Assembly: GCA_005406025.1 (NCBI GenBank)
Contig: BGZK01000223.1
Span: forward strand, 186,001 to 250,000
DNA length: 64,000 nucleotides
Source: Eumeta japonica
Taxonomy: Eukaryota; Arthropoda; Insecta; Lepidoptera; Psychidae
Reading direction: 5' to 3'
The notes under the pieces are model-generated. The model saw nothing but the letters and a program-made list of their open reading frames with translations, was not told the origin of the DNA and did not search any database. A program made the position numbers and the translations under genes. Positions 32,928-46,152 of this stretch are shown here, piece after piece (the stretch's first letter is position 1; each line of letters begins with the position of its first letter).

Positions 32928-33699
32928 AAGGCTGGAATTAAAAAAAGCGTAGAATTATTTGCCATTTCATCCTACGAGGACGTCTATTGATAATAAGACA
33001 ACATATATTCTATAATTGAAGACATGTTTTTCTCCATTTGAACTCTACAATATTTATATTTACGCAGATATTTACTAAAAAAAAAACTTCTTTTAAGGAA
33101 AAGAAGCAAATCAAGCGAAAACGCGAAGCCTCGTCAAATCAGCGTGTACTGTTGGTTCGTCATGATTTCTCGTCACGCAATTGCATTTTGTGCTGTATAT
33201 TGTTATACAACACAAAATAATTATACAATCCTGAGCTATAATCATATAAGATCAAACAAAAGAGACACCACTGTCTGTTTTAACTTCCTCCATAGCCGTA
33301 ATACTAAACTACAAATCATAACCAGTTCGTCGTAACTGCATTACATTTTATGTCAAACGTTGATGTATTTAGAAAATTGTTTATTCAAAACACATCGCAC
33401 ATGTTATTCATAAATAAACAAATATGAAATTACAAATTATACTTTTGCATAAAAACATATGAAATGTTTCGCTTTCGAAATGGCTGCACTAGTAACCGAA
33501 ATACTGTTATTAATCTTCTAATAGAGTCAAAATTTTGGTCGCCGAATAGAACTCTTCGAAATGTTACATATTTTATATGACGATGAGTAATTTTTCCAAT
33601 TGTACGATCCATTTTGAATCAAACAAACGAACAACCCTCAAAATAAAGATTTAAAGTTTTTTTTTTTTTTTATCGCATGTTCATGTAGTTTTCTAGTGA
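32928..33699. other. AT-rich stretch, nothing recognised
   Basis: Three 60-63 codon ORFs without motifs and a T-run of 14 at about 33658-33671. Confidence 0.4.
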
Positions 33700-34015
33700 C
33701 TCCTGACTTATGATCTGACACAGAGTGTTCGCTACGGAATCGTTTATCGGTTTGATTTATTTTCATGACCCCTAACGGCCTGCGTCGTGAGTGCTCCCGT
33801 GTACAGTCTGGCCGCGTTCGGTGAAGGTGTCACAACCCTCGGGCTAACAGCATAACCGATACAGTCATTTCTTCAGGAGAATCTTTTAGCGGGCTCTAGC
33901 CCCACACTTCTCACACGCACGGGCGTGTGGGCATGCGTTATGCTTCTTTTTTACCTCTTCCTCGTCGCAAAAGGGGGATAACGCCCAATGGAGTGGGCCG
34001 ATGAAGGCTAGTCTA
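33700..34015 (+). repeat. Probable LINE 3'-UTR-type dispersed repeat
   Basis: A GC-richer block has CCCCTAACGGCCTGCGTCGTGAGTGC, TCTGGCCGCGTTCGGTG, AGCCCCACACTTCTCACACGC, TACCTCTTCCTCGTCGCAAAAG and CGCCCAATGGAGTGGGCC. I associate this series of words with non-coding tails of lepidopteran retroelements. No reverse-transcriptase motif precedes it, so a 5'-truncated copy is likely. It is a single copy in this window. Confidence 0.4.
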
Positions 34016-34223
34016 TTTATAAAATTGCAATCCTGGATTAGAACAAAGTATGGAATTTATGTAACCAAACAGCTGAATGTAAAAATTTTGAAAATTGCAT
34101 AATAAATTTATGAGGGCTCTTGTATCGCTGCATGCGGAATCTTAAAAAAGTATAAATTTGTAGGAAACTAGTAGTAGAAGTAGAACTGTCCAGGCCGGCT
34201 ATAACGCCGTTCACTTCTATTCC

Positions 34224-34529
34224 ATGAATAGGAAATCAAGACTGTGCCAGAAATACATTTGCAGTATGCCACTGTCGGGTAATCCCAGAATAAAAATTCA
34301 TATAGGTCGCTTCCATAACGGCTCGCCGGCCAGCGGACTTGACTTTACTCCGCGCGCGTCATTCCCAAAAGCGGCCCCGGATATGGACACACTCGGTGGA
34401 AGTTTAATCTCGACAACTTCCATTCCTACGACGCTCCTTTCGGATTCTAGCGAAATTTCCCGGAACCCGTATAAATATTTGCCATCGGATATAGCACACA
34501 ATAACGGAACTAACTTCTGGAAGCGATAA
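34224..34529 (+). other. 101-codon ORF in a GC-rich island, unrecognised
   Basis: The plus frame is open from an ATG to a stop, with a composition (GSPASGLDFTPRASFPKAAP in the middle) more protein-like than most short ORFs here. The minus strand is open over the same place (34298-34501), however, which is what GC-rich non-coding DNA often gives. No domain, signal peptide or splice sites were recognised. It could be a conserved regulatory element, a domesticated fragment or a short gene; I favour non-coding. Confidence 0.25.
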
Positions 34530-35049
34530 TAACGTACACGAAAAGTTCGTCGGTTTTATGTTAATTTTGGAAGCCACCGGTAATGAATAAGTTTGATCTT
34601 ACCGAGCGAAGTCTCAAGACTTCCACAGGATTCTGTACTGAGATTGTTTAATAAAACTGTTTAAATAAATGTTTGAACAATACTAAAACCTCGCGTGGTT
34701 TCTTCGAGTTAAATATACGCATAATAATTACGTAGTCTGTAAAGACGATGAGAATGTACGATAATACAGTTTTTCTCGGAATTTCGGATGTTGGAAATTG
34801 TTAGACTTTACCAATAATGTTTGGGAATACGCTCGTCTAAATTATTTACGCCGTGAATAGCTGCATTCCTGGCTCCGTCCACGTGAGAATAAATTACTTT
34901 TTTTTTTTACTTAGCAATTGTTCTAAGCGCTTAGTTAACTGTTCTCTTACTCTCTCGTTATATACTTTCTTTATAATGGATAATTCGTTCTGCTATGTGA
35001 GATAACAGACTCAGTTAAATGTGGAGAAAAAAGCGATCGACACTTACTT
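34530..35049. other. AT-rich stretch, nothing recognised
   Basis: Separates the GC-rich island from the next CCCGACTGCGGC-family piece. Confidence 0.4.
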
Positions 35050-35130
35050 TTTTTACCTGACTACGGCAAATAAAAGGAGGTTTATCATTTTAGCGATGTA
35101 TTTATGTGGGTACGTTCATCTGTTCCCTAT
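35050..35130 (+). repeat. CCCGACTGCGGC-family fragment
   Basis: TTTACCTGACTACGGCAAATAAAAGGAGG then TGTATTTATGTGGGTACGTTCATCTG. It matches the head of the larger copy at 12216. Confidence 0.5.
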
Positions 35131-37861
35131 TATTTCCTAATATATTTGTCTTAAATCACGCAAACGAGATGTCAATCGACGCGTTTTGATGTACTGTGTA
35201 CGTTTTATTGTAAAGCAAAACGTTTCATCAAACCAAATATGGCCAAGTTCGTAAGACATTTTATAACCGCGAAAAAAAAATTGAAGACAAACGTCGTTTG
35301 GTAACAAAAGAAAGTTCTTAAAAAGTACATTCCGAACATGTATAACTTTCATATGCAAATAAGTTTAAGTTAGTTCCAAAATCGTTTAAGAGTGAGCTTA
35401 GAAAGATTTCATGTGACACTCAGCAAGATAAAGTTTTTAGATCTATTCATTAGCGCCGTAGACCACAATATTTTATTAAAAATCTCTAACGATTTACGGT
35501 CTTTTACTGTCTTAATTAGATTGAGCGATCTGACTTTTATGTAAATCATCCAAAAATAATATTAAAATTAATAATGTATATACGAAAGCTATACATACCT
35601 ACACAATTTGAAGAAAACGAATAATTTGGTTTTCGATTTATTTGTATATTTAAAAGCAAACAAAAATATTATTGGGCTTATACGAATATAAATATAATAA
35701 TAAAAATAGAGTTTGATATACTAAAAGTAGTCTATTAAGAATGTATTTGAAAAAACAATCTCGTAAGTCCCTCAGGTTCTTTGTACGAGTACAAATTGAA
35801 AATTAGTCAATAAGTGCAAAGCTTTTCCCATAACGTAATTTGTACGCACAAATTATGGCAATTAAATACATTACGTCTAATACTTTGAAGTAAAACAATA
35901 CGGTAGCCTTAATGCGCTTACTACGCTAAGCATTAATTTATTGTTCCGTACCTCTGGAGCGCGCTTTCACAAACCTGCGGCAAATTTCTCTGCGCCCACG
36001 CATTAGTATTTTGCTTGCATTAATTCTTTTTCCGTAGTAAGGGACTTCAAAAAACGTCTTTATGCCTTTTTTCTCTAGAAACGCTGATTTATACAAATGC
36101 ATAATAATTATTTTTAACTTAGCTCTTACATTAGTTATTATATTTATCTATGCACTCACATATATATCATGTCATCATGTAAAATAATGATTAAAATCAA
36201 ATCAACTATTAATACCTAAGAAAAACGTGATGGACCAATTAAATCAGCTGGTATCTTTTAACAGTCAACTCAATTGGCAATATCACATTTAACCTTATTA
36301 ATAATAAATAAATTCACCTTTAATATATCATGCTAAACCGATTAAGTTTTAGATATTCCACTTAATCATCTAGACCACTTAGGCCTACATCAGACTTAAT
36401 TCAATTTATCGAGCCGATCATAATAATTATGTTCAATAATATAACTCAAGATTAATAATAAATAGTGCTCATATTAAAATATGAGTGAAACTGTCTATAT
36501 AATACATGTAATGAATTATAAACATACTTGTAATAATCGTAAAAGTTTCAATTTTGACATTTTTCAGACAACCAAATCGGGGTAAATATATTATGAACCC
36601 ACAAATGCGGAGTACGTTTCATTCTACGAATTATATTGTCTGAGACTGTTTTTAAATTAAAAGTTGAAAAATATGTCCAGATCCTTTTCCTCCTTTGTGC
36701 GTAGGAACATTACTCCAATTATGTTCATGCAGATTTATCTGATGATATCTGCGCCGAAAACTTGTCGTTCTACTAATCATTTGTTAAAAATCACGGCGGT
36801 CGGTTAATAGCATACAAGTTGAAAATACCTTTTATTATTGCACAAACTCGTCTAAAGAACTTACTCACATTTCGTTTTTATTAAACCGAAATATAGTTTC
36901 TTAAATGTATTTTCATTTTACGTCCGCGGATCCATCTCACTGTCTATAATTGTTATACATTCCACTTACACATTACGAATTTATTATTAAAAAATCTACA
37001 AAACATTTTATACCGACAACTATTTTTATAAAAAAATTACAGTAAGGTGTATGTATTAATTTTTCGTTTCTGTGTGTATTTACACTACCGCGTATTACAG
37101 CTCTTTTTAATGGCAATGCAGATGTGTTGTAAATTATAATGTCACAAAAATGTTTTTATATTTATTATTTTCTTACTTATTGTTTTGTATCAATGAGCAA
37201 AAATATTTTATGTAATTTTATTTTCAAATTTGCGCCTATATTGATGTCAAATTCAATTGGTTTTTAGTATTTTCAAACAGAAAACAGTCGTTTTTATTGC
37301 ATGCATAAATGGTTAATGATTGCATTTTTAATTGTTAAGTTATATTTAATATGTTTGTATTAAATTAGAATAATTCAATTTTCTATTGCATATTTATATA
37401 GGCAAATCGACAAATTCAAACCACTGGGCTAAGGCCACTAATTTTATAAAATAAAGATAATGTTTTATTATTATTAATTCTCTCAAAGTATGATGATTTA
37501 TCGAAGCTGCTATTAAGACTCTTTACGCACGTGTTTTTTTTTATTAATTATATATTCAAGGGCCTCACAAACTGCGCACGCGCTTGCGTAGCGCTTTTAG
37601 CCATGCTCTTAGCTATCTCCAATAATTATATTTTGTCCGTTCATTTCCAATATAGGCTTAATACGACAGAGAGAATCAAATATGAATAACATATATGTAC
37701 AAATTAGCATACGAATGTTATATTGTCTCAGTACGAACGCGCCGCGGCTTTTAGCGCGATTGGCAATCTGCGCGAAGGAGACATCTGAAAACGCAAAAGC
37801 TCTTCGCCGAAAGCACGTTACTCTTTTCATAACACTTTCTATTAGCTGTGCCTACGACTTC
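35131..37861. other. AT-rich, with small CG-rich patches at 35950 and 37570-37830
   Basis: The patch at 37575-37600 (GCGCACGCGCTTGCGTAGCGC) and that at 37736-37775 (CGAACGCGCCGCGGC, TTTTAGCGCG) are partly complementary and may be the ends of a small foldback element. The 99- and 73-codon ORFs here lie on opposite strands and carry no motif. Confidence 0.35.
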
Positions 37862-37995
37862 ATACGCTGGGAATCAGCAAACCGACTGATTCCGTATGCC
37901 TATTTTGATGAAATAAAACCTAAATGTTACAAAAGAAAGATCAAGTTTCCTATGAAAATTTCATGGAATTTCATCAAGTAGTTTTGGAGATTAAA
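37862..37995. repeat. Probable dispersed-repeat fragment (Helitron-body style)
   Basis: ACCTAAATGTTACAAAAG...GAAAATTTCATGGAATTTCATCAAGTAGTTTTGGAGATTA matches the phrase order of the bodies of the Helitron-like pieces (TTTCAAATCAATCG...AGTAGTTT). No hairpin or CTAGT end is present. Confidence 0.35.
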
Positions 37996-40900
37996 TGTAG
38001 AGTTCTCGCCTTGGTTAAGTACGTCTTTGAATAATTATCCGTTTGCATGCACAGTAATAGTATTCGTATATCAATACATAAGTTTTATTATATTTTTAAT
38101 TTTTTTTTACTGTACTCAAGCAAAAACTTATAGCTGACTTCGATTAGTAAATAGCCTTCAAATTCGACGCATACTTTAAGAGTTATTCTTTTGGTCACCA
38201 TGACTACCTCTTAGCAATATTTTATCATCACCAAAAATATACCTATTTGTGTTTATTACTTATTGAGATAAATCATTGTCGTAGTAATAAAAATACACAG
38301 CTACAAATACAATTACAATTTAGGTTTAAATTGAATAAAAGCTCAAATTTACTTCGAACATTTAACTACTTAAGCCTTTCTCTTTGTCCGCACTGAGATC
38401 GTAAAAAGAGATTTTTTTTCTGAAGCTCACCCAGTTAAAAGTTGAGGCGCTCTGAAAAGAAAATCATTTTAAACTTTGATTGCTCTCTATTAACGAAGTG
38501 AAAAACCCTTGAATATTATTCATCGAAGCTTATTTCATTTTACATTCATTTCTTTTTCAGTGTGTGAAGGAATTTTTAAGTTTTCAAAATATGAGATCTT
38601 CGTGAAATAAAAAAAATAATATTGCAATTTGTATTCCGTTCCGTAAGAATGTTAGTTTTCTACATATAATTGTTAACTTACTAAAAGCTAAGTTACAAAG
38701 GAAGGTCATTATTTCAAAGGCTTATATTCTTCTATAAAACTTTCAGTAATTTCAATGCTGGAAATTCTATTCTAAGAAATTCTTACTTTGTTTCGGAGAT
38801 GTACCTACGACTTTTGTGAACATATCAAAGTTCAACCCCGAGAAGGAGATGAACGGGAGGTAGAACTTTGATGAAACTTCTAGATCTAGAAATAGAAACT
38901 GAAAATTCTTCGGAGACATCCAATAACTGATGAATAATTGGCCATATTATGAATAAGCAACGGAAGCACCAAGCAAAGCCAGTGGAATTGTATTGATCTT
39001 ACAAAAAGTAATATCATTTCTGTATGACTGTTTTGTTATTATTTATAAGATAGAATAGATAATACAACTTCGTTTAAGCGAATCGACATTAAAATGTAAT
39101 TAATATTTTTCATAGAGATAATGAATGGATTAACCATTAAGAGACTGCAGCTGATCTAACTTGCGGTCAATTATTCTAACTTAAGGCGATACCGCGATGA
39201 CAAGAGCGAGGGGGTGTCTCGGCGCGTTTGCATTACCAATGACGAGAACCTGACCCATAAGTAATAAGTAATGATGGCGATAACATAAGACTATCAATAC
39301 TGGTGCATGGGAAAAATGAAACAGGAGTAGCATGCATAGCCTCAAAACAAAAGACACATGCGCCAGATTCCTTTAAAATAAAACAAAGCTACTAAATAAA
39401 AAAAAAACTTTACCAATTTTTACAAAATTGCTTGTACCATTATCCTGAAAAAGAAATACAAAGAAATCCATTACCGATTACGTATTGCAGCTAAAAAGGA
39501 AAATTATCAGGATCTATTTTAAAATTTAATTCTATCGAGAAAATTTTATCTAGTCCTATATTTCTTTTACAATACTCTAATTTAAGTACTTAAAAAAACA
39601 TATACCCAAAAATAAACCTCGTTAGTCATGCATTTAACAAGAACGAAGAAAATCCAAAACTCTCTTTTCATCACTGTGTCACCTTAAAACAACCTAGCCT
39701 ATAAGGTCATCACGTAAAAATTTCATCAACGTGATAAATTTCGTCACCGCGCGCCCACGGGGCTGACGCAAATTTTACATCACGACAATACAAACTCGAT
39801 CGTTTTAATAGCATGATTGACTGCTGAGCGCCTGTCGTAAATTGACGGAGCTATATCGAGCTATAGCGACTAATTTTAAGCGTCTGTACAATGGCGTGAT
39901 ATACTTGATGTATATGTTTTGTTGATTAGACACTTTATATATAAATAAAAAAATACAAAATAAACAACATAACACTGCTGAAATACAATAAATCAACTTC
40001 TCAAGATGTCTACTTCATAAAATGAACAAACGCTGTATGCATTATCTACATAACGCAATTATCCATTTTATGGGAACAAGAAATTAAACTGTATTATTGC
40101 AGTTTGCAGACATTAGATAAAAAAACTATGGAACACAAACACATCATATTTTTATTTGATCGTGTTTTCATTTCATTATAGACTTTAGAAGTAGGCACTG
40201 AAGTTAGTCTTCGAGCTTTCGTACTTAGTCGCACTAATCCTAAGGCTCTAGTGCATTCTCATATCTGGTTAAAATTACTTCAAATATTATAACATTTATA
40301 TTATGATATACTTAAAATAATATATATTGATATATTCTTACTAGAAAACAAGCAGAAGTGTACCATTTTATTGAGCGGGGCGCATGTGTTCATATCTTAA
40401 CAATTGCGTATGGTAATAATTTCTTTGTCAGTTTTTTATGATAGATGAATTTTTGTGATAAACGAAACTGATTCTAATAAATTGGAATAGAAAAACTGCA
40501 AAAACAATAGATTTTATAACTGTATGATATATTTTGATTACGAATACTTGAGAACTTTAGGCCCATCTCGTGTATTTTACTGACAAACAGTAAATTGGAT
40601 ATATAACTGCAATTATTGCATTTTGGTAGTAAACACCCTTTAGGGTTATTGTAAATGCGCGTGGGCTAAAAACTGCTGTATCGTCGTAATCATGGATAAA
40701 TTTTTTTTTTTATGAATTCTACAATAATAAGTCATTATATATTACAACCATATTTAAATTATAGATCATATCACTTTTTAAAGATACAAACTAATAAAAA
40801 CTTCCCATAGAGACAACAGAATCGTGGATACTCGTATTTAAAAGTGTGGACACTTTTCCATAAAGTAAGAACTTGAAACAGTGAATTAAAAGGAAGCAAG

Positions 40901-41214
40901 TCCTTTCTCAGGACGAACGCATTGTCTATAAAAGCTCTTTGGTCAAAACAAAAACTTTTGTCTACTGCGCGATCACACATCTACTTCACTTTCTTACATT
41001 TCTTGTTGATATTCTCATTTTTTACATTGCCATGGGTCATCAAAATTCTATATTTTTTCAAACAAAAAAATTAAAGGCTAGAATTTTGAAACAATACGTA
41101 TTTTGTACTTTTTTTTTGAAAGGGTTTCAGTATTACTGCACGATCGTTGCTTTTTTAAAATATTTTATATCTTAAAAAGTTGAATTAACCGCAAATGTGT
41201 AATTTTCACAAAGT
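37996..41214. other. AT-rich stretch, nothing recognised
   Basis: A less AT-rich part at 39680-39850 (CACCGCGCGCCCACGGGGCTG) may be conserved non-coding DNA. Short ORFs around 40771-41175 overlap on both strands without motifs. Confidence 0.35.
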
Positions 41215-41565
41215 TTACCTAAAAAAATTTGAAAATGTATATGATTGGACCGAGAGCAAGTATAATAATTTTTTATTACCGCACTGGCGAAACGGCGAAC
41301 AGACGCTACTAGCGTCATAGAATGGATAAAAAATTTCACTCCAAAATTTAGCACACAATAAACTCTCGCAAAAGATACGCAACCCGGTTATTGTAAGACC
41401 AAAAAAAACGTCCGCGCATAAAACTTGCAGTGGTAAATAGGGTCTGTATGAATGGATAATATGAAAGTATCCCTTTAACCAACTTCGAATATTACTGGGT
41501 AACTCTTTTATGAGACCGCCGCGACGGTCGCGCATATGAGCCAATCCTTTTTTACTATATAACAA
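41215..41565 (-). other. 116-codon ORF, unrecognised
   Basis: Open on the minus strand with a hydrophobic, Leu/Phe/Cys-rich translation and an N-terminal RDRRGGLIKELP. No family was recognised. The underlying plus strand contains a CG-rich patch (ACCGCCGCGACGGTCGCGC at 41516-41534). It is most likely not a gene. Confidence 0.15.
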
Positions 41566-42396
41566 TATACGTCAGGGCTTAATCCCTCGTTCCCTTAAAG
41601 TCTGAAAATATCGCCGAATGATATGGTTAGAGGGCTCTGCGTGTGCGTGCTCTGCTCTGTTCGTGTGCTGTAAAGGTATATACGTGCACAGATATGAAAA
41701 CTGTTATATTTCATATCATTCTGGACCCATTTTCTGTCGAACAATAATAATTATTATTTATTCGGCCCTCAAACAAGCATAAAGGGAGACATGTATGACA
41801 TTTCAAAATGAACTTAACTTAGACATACAACACCTATAAATTAAAAAAAAAACAACAGAAATCGAGAGGGTGACCAGCTCAGCAAAATGCAGCAGCCTGA
41901 GCCACAGCACTGATTTTCAGCTGGGCTCTTAAAACTTAAAATTAGTACTGATAATTGTACCAAGCATATGATAATAATGATAAGTTTATATTGCTGTAAT
42001 TACGACGTCGAAACTTGATGACCTTAATTAAGTAATCATTATATCAAAATCTAAAAGAACTATCACAATTTATTCTCTTTATCTTCGCCGTAGTCAACTT
42101 TACGAAAATAACTTAAACACACTTCGCTCGATTTACGCTTTTTTTTCATATGATACAATCCCGTTTGTATCCTATCTGATCTTGTTTGATAATATTTGAA
42201 ATCGAATTTAATAACACCGATTACTTAATTACACGATTGCTTATTGCGTACAAATGTTACCTACCTTGTTTTTGTACGCCGCTTTTGAGATATACATCGT
42301 AATTGGGCTATTATTTCCGAAAAAAATTAAGACACAAATTTTGTAGTCAAATGTGCAAGTCATTTTAAATTTGCAACAAATCCATCACAATCACCG
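41566..42396. other. AT-rich stretch, nothing recognised
   Basis: A short CG-rich word set at 41640-41670 (GCGTGTGCGTGCTCTGC) and an A-rich run near 41840. No gene. Confidence 0.4.
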
Positions 42397-42480
42397 AGTT
42401 GTATAGTGGCTCAGTGGTTAATAGCGTAGCCTTCTAATCGGGAGGTCTGGATTCAATCCTGAACATGAGAGATCTAATCG
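42397..42480 (+). repeat. tRNA-derived SINE head
   Basis: GTATAGTGGCTCAGTGGTTAATAGC carries a near-consensus A box (TGGCTCAGTGG). About 35 nt later GGTCTGGATTCAATCC is the B box. The tail includes AACATGAGAGATC. It is a clear Pol III internal promoter, but the 5' acceptor strand does not pair with the 3' side, so it is a SINE. Downstream, 42520-42750 (CG-richer, with a 76-codon ORF) may be the SINE body or its LINE-related tail. Confidence 0.65.
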
Positions 42481-43238
42481 ATGAGTTTTTAACTTGAGTA
42501 AAATTATACCACAAGCTCTGTGGCTCGAAAACCACGTTTTAAGCCGTCAGTGCCGGGTGTCGTCACCGCATTGGTGACGACGATTCTTAGCGACCTCCGA
42601 CCCGCGCTGAGCCGGCGTGGAAAGCTTTTAAGCTCAAAATTTCTCATTCTGCAACAGAAAGAAAGAGTGAGATGCCATGTCTCTGCATTAGAGTGGTTAA
42701 AACCTGATACAAGAACAACGACGACCGTCCCACATATATTGTGTTTTTAGTAATACAATGAATACACAGTTTAGCTGTGTATTCTGTGTATTCGTAGCTA
42801 CAAGAGAAATTTGGGTTATCATATAAAAGTGCAAGTGCGCGAGCGAATTATTCTCACCAAATCATTTTTTTTTATATGTAAAATTATTACATCATGCAAT
42901 AAAAAGTTATACATCGTAATACAGCTACTTATGTGAGGCTTATTAATAAGTAGTTTGCATTAGATAACATGTATTCTATAATGCGAACGAATATATAAGA
43001 TTTTTCTTTATTGTATAATCGATGAAAAAATATCTTTCATTATAAATATCTTCATAAACAACACTCGAGACATGTACTATGCTTATGGTTTTTCATATTC
43101 TTCAACTTAATTGTAGCATTTAAATCTTTAAAACGTTCATACCTAAAAACAGCCACATATTATGCTGACCGCGAAACATTAAGCAGTGGCGTTAGCAGCC
43201 AGATACTTGTACGTTCTAACGTTTGATCTTAACCCTTC
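42481..43238. other. Possible SINE body then AT-rich DNA
   Basis: CCGTCAGTGCCGGGTGTCG and CACCGCATTGGTGACGACG near 42545-42585 contain a CACC...GGTG stem. From 42760 a palindromic ATACACAGTTTAGCTGTGTAT word (42769-42783) appears. The rest is plain AT-rich DNA. Confidence 0.35.
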
Positions 43239-43697
43239 TTGATAGCCGTGGCAAGCGCAATATCATTCTTCGAGGGAAACAATTACCTAAATTGTTTTCT
43301 TCGAAGCCCGACAAGAGTTAATATTGTTAAGCTCCACCGCAATCCAGGATCGGTGAGAAGCACTAGCTCGAACAGGATATGTACCTATGTTTTGTTTTAC
43401 GTTATCAACCACAGCATTTTTCTTTATTGCATTTCATTGATCAATGCACTGGTTCCTGAAAACGTAGACTGCCAACCTTCTGGTTTCTGTATTTCGCCAC
43501 ACACGCATACTCGCACCATAATTTGCCATACACCACACGACATAACTGTCGGTTTAATCGTGATAGTTGTCTTCAATTGTAAACAAAGTCATAAATACGT
43601 CATTTTACTCGTAAACGAAGACACATCTAGAAATTTCAAAAACTCATCAGATTTTTCAGATTTCGTAAACAAAACGTGCCGCACATATTCTGTATAA
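43239..43697 (+). other. 152-codon ORF, longest in the window, unrecognised
   Basis: Open from 43239 to a stop at 43697. The translation has a hydrophobic stretch (FYVINHSIFLYCISLINAL), a His-rich SPHTHTRTIICHT and a second hydrophobic stretch (VGLIVIVVFNC), but no family that I recognise. Codon use is not biased toward G/C-ending codons. In 64 kb of AT-rich DNA one ORF of this size can arise by chance. I see no splice sites, start context or poly(A) signal that would make it a gene, and rate it as probably spurious. Confidence 0.2.
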
Positions 43698-44929
43698 ATC
43701 GGTGAAGTCTTATTAGAATATTATTTGTTGGTAAGTTGGCAAGTATATGGTTCTTTTTATATCTTTTTATTGGTATAAATCACAAAAATATTATTCTCAA
43801 TATTTTTATTTGAATGAGTCGGTTTCGCAGCATTACTAAATTCATTTGATTTATGTACAACATAAATGTAACGTACTTCTACACGCCACACACGCCGTCT
43901 ACGTGATAACCCGCAACCATCAAGAAATATACCTGTCTTCACATAATGCTCATTATGGCAAACCGCATCTCATAAATAATAGGTGGAAATAGTCATAAAC
44001 GTGAAACAAATACAGAAAAGCACATGGAAGTTTGAATCGCATGTGAAATTATTTGTCGTATGAGAGCAGAATATGTAGAAGACTTCGAGCGTTTTCCACC
44101 ATATTATTTTAAAATGGCATTTAATAAAAAGTCACTTTTAAAATAATAATTGCGTTCCATGTCCTCCTTTTAACGGTCGTTCGAGCTAAAACCGCATTAA
44201 ATGAAGACATGGAACACAAATTTCATTTTAGACTGAGACTCTTTGTTAAATATTATTTAAAAAGGAGATGGTGGAAGAGGCTCTAAATCGATAAATAAAC
44301 GGTGCATTGGCACCTAGGAGCTTTTATTACTAAAGGACTACCTTTATTACCTACAGAGTCCTTCCTCAAACTGGTAATCGCTTGACATAAACCTTCTGAC
44401 ATCAGCGTACTGCATCACAAGACCGGAAAAAAATTGTCAGTAACTGGTAGACAGTCCATAAAAAACAATATTAATTAAAAATCTACATACACATCAAAAT
44501 CAAGACAAAAAGTGTAATAATCATAGCGTCGTCACGAGATCATCAATACTACTTTGTACATAAAAATTTAAAGCTGCATCCATGCTTTGACGGCTGGGTA
44601 TTTATTAGTGAGGAGCGTGACGTAATTGAAATTTATAACTTTCTAAATAGGAACATAACATAACAAGAAATCAAATAAGAAAAGGTTGTGATGGAAATAG
44701 TTGCCTTTTTAATCGTGAAATCATTTACATTCCTTTCATAATAACGCCCTAAGGTGATAGAATTATATATCCACGTTAAAATTTATATTTGTATACGTAT
44801 ATCAAATGATTGTTTTGTAAAAATATAAGTAATGGCAATTTTTTTGATATTTGATGTCAATAACGACAGTAATTATCTAAAAAACATTTCGAGCGTCATA
44901 CGTGATGAAATATGCGGTCCATGCTGAAG
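43698..44929. other. AT-rich stretch, nothing recognised
   Basis: An inverted pair TGTCTTC / GAAGACA near 43616 and 43930 is too short to be meaningful. No gene. Confidence 0.4.
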
Positions 44930-45208
44930 AAACAGGAACAATAACGTATGAATTTAATATTGAGATAGAGAGGCCGAATTGCGTTAATTAGGACACATTA
45001 TCTGTCGTTCTGAAGTAATAGCACGCATAATAATAAGTTCCGATGTATATTTTGGGCAATAGATGCCGAAGATCGATAAAGATTTCTCGGGCCCTTAGGG
45101 GCGCATGAAGAGGGTACTGCGTGATAACATCTTATCGCTTCGGCGCGGGCCGTTAATATATTAGGAGCCGTAGGATAAGCATCCGAATTGTGACCGCTAT
45201 TAGACAAG
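44930..45208. promoter_or_regulatory. Candidate conserved regulatory island with homeodomain and GATA words
   Basis: A block of mixed composition holds GCGTTAATTAGGAC (homeodomain core TTAATTA), ATCGATAAAG, CTTATCGC and GGATAAGC (GATA-type), and CG-rich spacers (TTCGGCGCGGGCC, CTCGGGCCCTTAGGGGCGC). A run of distinct transcription-factor words without coding potential is the usual look of an insect enhancer. This is inference only. Confidence 0.3.
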
Positions 45209-45247
45209 AAAAATCAGACTTACGCGACACGCGTTAGTCTGATTTTT
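45209..45247. repeat. 18-bp hairpin, AAAAATCAGACTTACGCG stem
   Basis: AAAAATCAGACTTACGCG, loop ACA and CGCGTTAGTCTGATTTTT, with one mismatch. The plus strand then runs into a T tract. The very short loop argues against a miRNA precursor; a MITE core or a local fold-back duplication fits better. Confidence 0.85.
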
Positions 45248-45250
45248 TTT

Positions 45251-46152
45251 TAGTTGCTTGGTGTAATTTTCAATGCGCAATTTTTTAATTATTGTTATTT
45301 ATAAAAAATAATTTAACGAATATTTATTTTCTAATAAAAAAAGCCAGTACTGAAATTCAGCCAAGTTAGTTATTTTTAAGGGGCTTACAATTGAAAAAAA
45401 AATTATCATGACGATTATGTAATTTAATATTGATTATTTCTGATCTCGACTCCCTTCCGCTCTCTACTTAAATACCAGTCCCGACGCTGATTTTGACCCC
45501 TCCTTGAACGTTACTGTGGGACAGTTGAACAATATTATAAAATATTACTGATTAAAACGCATGCTATATGGGTTTTTTCTCACTTAAGAAATCATTATGT
45601 GAATATAATGATAATGTCTAAATATTATTTACACGACTATATCGAAAACTGCCTAAACTTATTATACGTCTGAACATCTCTCGACTCCGTTTTGATTGAG
45701 ATATTTTAGTTTATTTATTTGAGGAAAACCAATTTTCATAGCATTTGTTCATCTGTTAATCCACAAACACTATATTTGTGTCGTTTCCATTAATGCGATT
45801 ATAAAAATCGGTATACAATAAAAATCAAACAAAAGAATAATGTCACAGATTAAAACAGTATTTTTCAGTGAATCGGATAGACCTCGGTCGCCTCGCCTCT
45901 CTCAGTAATCCTACAGACGTGCCTACGGGCACGCTCAAAATGTATTCACAAAAAATTAAAATAATAAATGCAAAACAATATTGAACAGAATTAACAAATC
46001 AACCAGTTGATATTATCTGACTGAATATTTAACATTCGAAATAAAACTATCGTTTTTATTTGATGATTATGTAATTCGGATGTTTGCGAAAAAAAAATGA
46101 TTCAATGTCATTCATTCTCAAAACTTTTTATAGTATTTTTTTATGTATTACT
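45251..46152. other. AT-rich stretch, nothing recognised
   Basis: A short patch at 45880-45935 (CGGTCGCCTCGCCTCTC, ACGTGCCTACGGGCACG, the latter a small hairpin) is the only distinct part. Confidence 0.4.

Noticed and set aside
34224..34529. Conserved small protein gene
   Set aside because: Both strands are open over the same GC-rich patch and no domain or splice signal supports either; kept only as an unrecognised ORF.
42397..42480. Functional tRNA gene
   Set aside because: A and B boxes are present, but the acceptor stem does not pair and the sequence continues as a SINE body.
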